Below, piece by piece: positions 35,094 to 36,933 of a stretch of 36,933 bases of DNA (positions within the stretch are counted from its first letter, which is position 1; each line of letters opens with the position of its first letter). The translations under genes were made by a program, and so were the position numbers. The notes beneath the pieces are model-generated. The model saw nothing but the letters and a program-made list of their open reading frames with translations, had not been told where the DNA came from and did no database searches. The DNA is from DAOUCP01 sp034432155 (GTDB lineage Bacteria; Chloroflexota; Anaerolineae; Epilineales; Epilineaceae), in NCBI GenBank assembly GCA_034432155.1, contig DAOUCP010000138.1, forward strand, positions 1 through 36,933. The letters are read 5' to 3'.

Positions 35094-35381
35094 ATGCCCA
35101 GAACAAACTACGCCCGTGAGAAGCGACAGCGGGACCTGGAGAAGAAGCGCAAGCGGGAGGAGAAGCGTCGGCACCGAGCCGGCCTCACCGGTTCGGAGAG
35201 TGCGGAGGCGCCGGACGGCGCTAGCACCATTCCCGATGACGCCAAGGAACGATCGGCAGCCGACCCCAACGCCACGGCGGAGTCGATCGCGGCCAATGCC
35301 GGCGTGGCAGGGGTTCCGGTGCCAGCCAATCGCAGCGCCGCAGACGAAACCGCACCAGCCAGTCCCGACGCCGGAGAGTAG
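35094..35381 (+). CDS. Small basic N-terminal / repeat C-terminal protein
   Basis: 95 residues from ATG 35094 (GAGG 7 nt before). The first 30 residues (MPRTNYAREKRQRDLEKKRK onward) are Lys/Arg/Glu-rich and match a small conserved bacterial protein type of unknown role. The rest is 11-residue repeats rich in Ala, Asn, Asp and Pro (VPANRSAADET, APASPDAGE) encoded by a 33-bp array. TAG at 35379-35381 ends it while the array and the frame continue. Confidence 0.65.
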   Translation: MPRTNYAREKRQRDLEKKRKREEKRRHRAGLTGSESAEAPDGASTIPDDAKERSAADPNATAESIAANAGVAGVPVPANRSAADETAPASPDAGE

Positions 35382-35512
35382 ACGGCGCTAGCCAATCCCC
35401 ACGCTGTAGGAGGGGCAGCGCGAGCCAATCGCAACGCCGGAGAAGTGGCGGCGCCAGCGAATCCCAACGCTGCAGGAGGGGCGGCGCCCGCCAATCGCAA
35501 CCCCTGACGCAT
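35249..35512. repeat. 33-bp array running through a stop codon
   Basis: About eight units of 33 bp: four inside the 95-residue gene (35249, 35282, 35315, 35348) and four after it (35381-35413, 35414-35446, 35447-35479, 35480-35512). The typical core is AGCCAATCC then CAACGC. After TAG 35379-35381 the same frame is open for 41 codons to TGA 35505-35507. Confidence 0.92.
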
Positions 35513-35563
35513 CCGCGGCAGGCGATTTGCCCAGAACGACCGGCTCGGATCCCGGTGCGCAGC

Positions 35564-35707
35564 CAGTGCCATGCCGGGACTGTGTGGCACTCCCTTGCTC
35601 AGCGCCGTGCCGGGAGTGGTTCGCACGCCCGTACTCAGCGCCGTGCCGGGAGTGGTTGGCTCGCCCGTAGCCAGCGCCGTGCCGCGACGGCCCGATGGCT
35701 CCCTGCC
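35564..35707. repeat. 36-bp intergenic tandem array
   Basis: Four units: 35564-35599, 35600-35635, 35636-35671, 35672-35707; core CAGCGCCGTGCCGGGAGTGG. Units 2 and 3 are the most alike. Confidence 0.92.
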
Positions 35708-35842
35708 CAGCCGGCCGGATCGCTCTGTCGGAGCATGCTTGGCGGGGCGACGAACGCAAGCCATGGTGAATCCTGACGGGCCGTGTCGCGAGGGGCGCTG
35801 CGGACGTCGCTGGCTGCCACGTCGGAGGAATCGAAGGCGGAT

Positions 35843-35871
35843 TTGCTTTGCCTTGCGAAACCGTCTATCCT
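35843..35871 (+). promoter_or_regulatory. Promoter of the RRM gene
   Basis: -35 TTGCTT (35843-35848), 17 bp, -10 TATCCT (35866-35871). It implies a leader of about 190 nt before ATG 36068, long as in cold-regulated RNA-binding protein genes. Confidence 0.5.
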
Positions 35872-36067
35872 TGTTTCAGCTGTAGCCCGGGCGGCCCTAC
35901 CGCATCGGAATTCAGAGGCTCCTCGCGACTGACCGCTCTCGCATTCGGTATCGCGTCTCTTCTGCTCTCCTGTGCCCCTCGGCAGTTCGCCTCGCTCTCG
36001 TTGCAGCGCCTTATTCGATGGCGGATCGGGATGTATCCCTACCGCCACACACATTTTCGGAGGTTCC

Positions 36068-36361
36068 ATGAACACCAAGCTGTACGTCGGCAATCTGCCG
36101 TACGAAACGACCGAGGCCGACCTGCGACGCTTATTCGAGTCAGCGGGCACAGTCACGTCCGTGGCGATCCCAACGGACCGCCAAAGCGGGCAGGCGCGTG
36201 GCTTTGCCTTCGTCGAGATGGCGACAGACGCCGAGGCCAAGAAAGCCATTAGTATGTGCAACGGCCAGTCGCTCGGGTCGCGGCAAATCCGGGTGAACGT
36301 CTCGGAGCCGCGTGATTCCAGCGCCCGGTTCTCGAGCCAGCGCAGCCGCAATCGCTTCTAG
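36068..36361 (+). CDS. RRM-type RNA-binding protein
   Basis: 97 residues from ATG 36068 (GGAGG 4 nt before). One RNA recognition motif: RNP2 LYVGNL near the N-terminus and RNP1 RGFAFVEM, followed by a short Ser/Arg tail. Same type as the small cyanobacterial Rbp proteins, often cold-induced. Its long leader and the hairpin after the stop fit an independently regulated gene. Confidence 0.95.
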   Translation: MNTKLYVGNLPYETTEADLRRLFESAGTVTSVAIPTDRQSGQARGFAFVEMATDAEAKKAISMCNGQSLGSRQIRVNVSEPRDSSARFSSQRSRNRF

Positions 36362-36388
36362 GATTCGGACCGCAAGGCAGCCATCGGC

Positions 36389-36420
36389 GCAGGGGCGGTC
36401 CAGCACAGGGCCGCCCCTGC
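36389..36420 (+). terminator. GC-rich hairpin after the RRM gene
   Basis: A 13-bp stem (36389-36401 with 36408-36420, one G-T pair) and 6-nt loop AGCACA, 28 nt past the stop. No T-run follows, so intrinsic termination is not certain. Confidence 0.6.
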
Positions 36421-36655
36421 CGCGCTTATCTGGATCGTGGCACGCCCCACATGGAGTTTCTGCCCGCGAGTACCTCACAGGCCCGCCAAGGTGGCAAGAA
36501 CCGCGGCTCTCCTTGTCCACCCCGCCGAAGGACACCGCTCCGCGACACGTTAGCCTCCCTGAGACGCTAGCCCTGACCGCACGGCATCGGACGCACTCCG
36601 CCCGCGGCTGGTGACTCGATGCCGCGCGGCCGTTGCAAGGCGCGCCTAACCGCAC

Positions 36656-36933
36656 CTAGCCGCGAAGCGCGTGCAGCAAAATCGCCTCGTCATCGTCGGG
36701 ACCGATGGCCCGACGCTGCCCACCGCCAGCGCGCGGATCGCCGACGATGGCAGCTATCGCCTCGGCGATCCGCCGCTCACTCTCGGCCCGGCTGAACCCG
36801 AGGCCGACAAGAGCGTCCACGAGATCGCGCCTGCGCTTCGCAAACTGCGCGGGCCCAAGCGGCGTCTGCCGGGCCGGCACGCGTGCGGCCGGCGACTGGC
36901 CTTGCGCGCGAGGAGAAGCGGTCGTTGGCTGCT
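36656..36933 (-). CDS. ruvA: 3' end of a RuvA-like Holliday junction protein (partial)
   Basis: The frame is open to the window edge, so only the C-terminal part is seen (92 codons). A Pro/Ala-rich linker leads to RRDLVDALVGLGFSRAESE and DDDEAILLHALR, which resemble the helical third domain of RuvA, the part that touches RuvB. In-frame GTG 36880 is unlikely to be the true start. The identity rests on this short domain; another helix-hairpin protein is possible. Confidence 0.5.
   Translation of the reverse strand, partial: QPTTASPRAQGQSPAARVPARQTPLGPAQFAKRRRDLVDALVGLGFSRAESERRIAEAIAAIVGDPRAGGGQRRAIGPDDDEAILLHALRG

Larger units (their letters stand above)
35382..36067. other. Gene-less stretch before the RRM gene
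   Basis: 686 bp. It holds the downstream half of the 33-bp array, the 36-bp array (35564-35707), the RRM promoter (35843-35871) and a leader of about 190 nt. Open frames through the arrays exist on both strands because the periods are multiples of three; none has independent support. Confidence 0.6.

Noticed and set aside
35108..35764. Minus-strand 218-residue frame through both 3' arrays
   Set aside because: It stays open because 33- and 36-bp periods keep every frame; no SD or family, and it runs antisense to the basic small protein.
35571..35885. Plus-strand 104-residue frame with 12-residue repeats
   Set aside because: Made mainly of the 36-bp array, no SD, and its end overlaps the predicted RRM promoter.
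36140..36655. Minus-strand 171-residue frame
   Set aside because: Antisense to the RRM gene and its hairpin, no family features.

Overview
The window is a GC-rich bacterial chromosome segment. It is most likely from a member of the Chloroflexota. The grounds are large secreted proteins with PT-rich linkers, a recurring [YHW]-L-P-[LF]-[VA] motif at the mature ends of several exported proteins, a KRWI-type C-terminal module, and an SbcC-like protein with a beta-rich apex. The taxonomic call is inference. No rRNA, tRNA, phage, IS or CRISPR was found.

Layout, left to right. (1) 182-2419 (+): a membrane protein fused to a spermidine-synthase-like domain, preceded by a tandem duplication of its own start region. 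(2) 2605-8296 (+): a compact DNA-processing operon of SbcD-like nuclease, SbcC-like ATPase and a NERD-nuclease/SF1-helicase fusion. Its first gene looks leaderless. (3) 8293-15676 (-): a 1039-residue exported protein made of two copies of a roughly 480-residue module, a PPK2-type polyphosphate kinase, and a GH20-like exported glycosidase whose barrel carries an inserted domain. (4) 15998-18367 (+): a small exported protein and an M50 site-2 protease with CBS domains. (5) 18391-25667 (-): an exported CAP-domain protein with its own promoter, and a three-gene unit (secreted GH39/GH5-like glycosidase, 11-TM protein with KRWI tail, GT39-like membrane protein). (6) 26084-27915: a UPF0173 hydrolase facing a methyltransferase. 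(7) 28058-31221 (-): an Rrf2 regulator, a DUF438/hemerythrin/PAS sensor and a flavodiiron protein, which together read as an NO/O2-response operon with a clear promoter and palindrome. (8) 31453-36933: a small secreted protein, an FAD/NAD oxidoreductase, a UbiA prenyltransferase, a small Lys/Arg-rich protein, an RRM RNA-binding protein with a long leader, and the cut-off end of a RuvA-like gene.

The most unusual property is not a single gene. At least ten short tandem arrays or duplications, each with a different unit (24, 30, 33, 33, 36, 36, 39, 42, 47 and 61 bp), are scattered through 37 kb. Each unit is built from local unique sequence. Four of them contain the stop codon of a gene and copy its 3' end; others lie inside coding regions and keep frame. 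Every array of three or more units has a period divisible by three, including those outside genes.

How the genes could work together (inference): the SbcD/SbcC/NERD-helicase set acts on DNA ends or hairpins; the Rrf2 unit senses and removes NO or O2; the GH/GT/CAP/M50 block serves the cell envelope and extracellular glycans.
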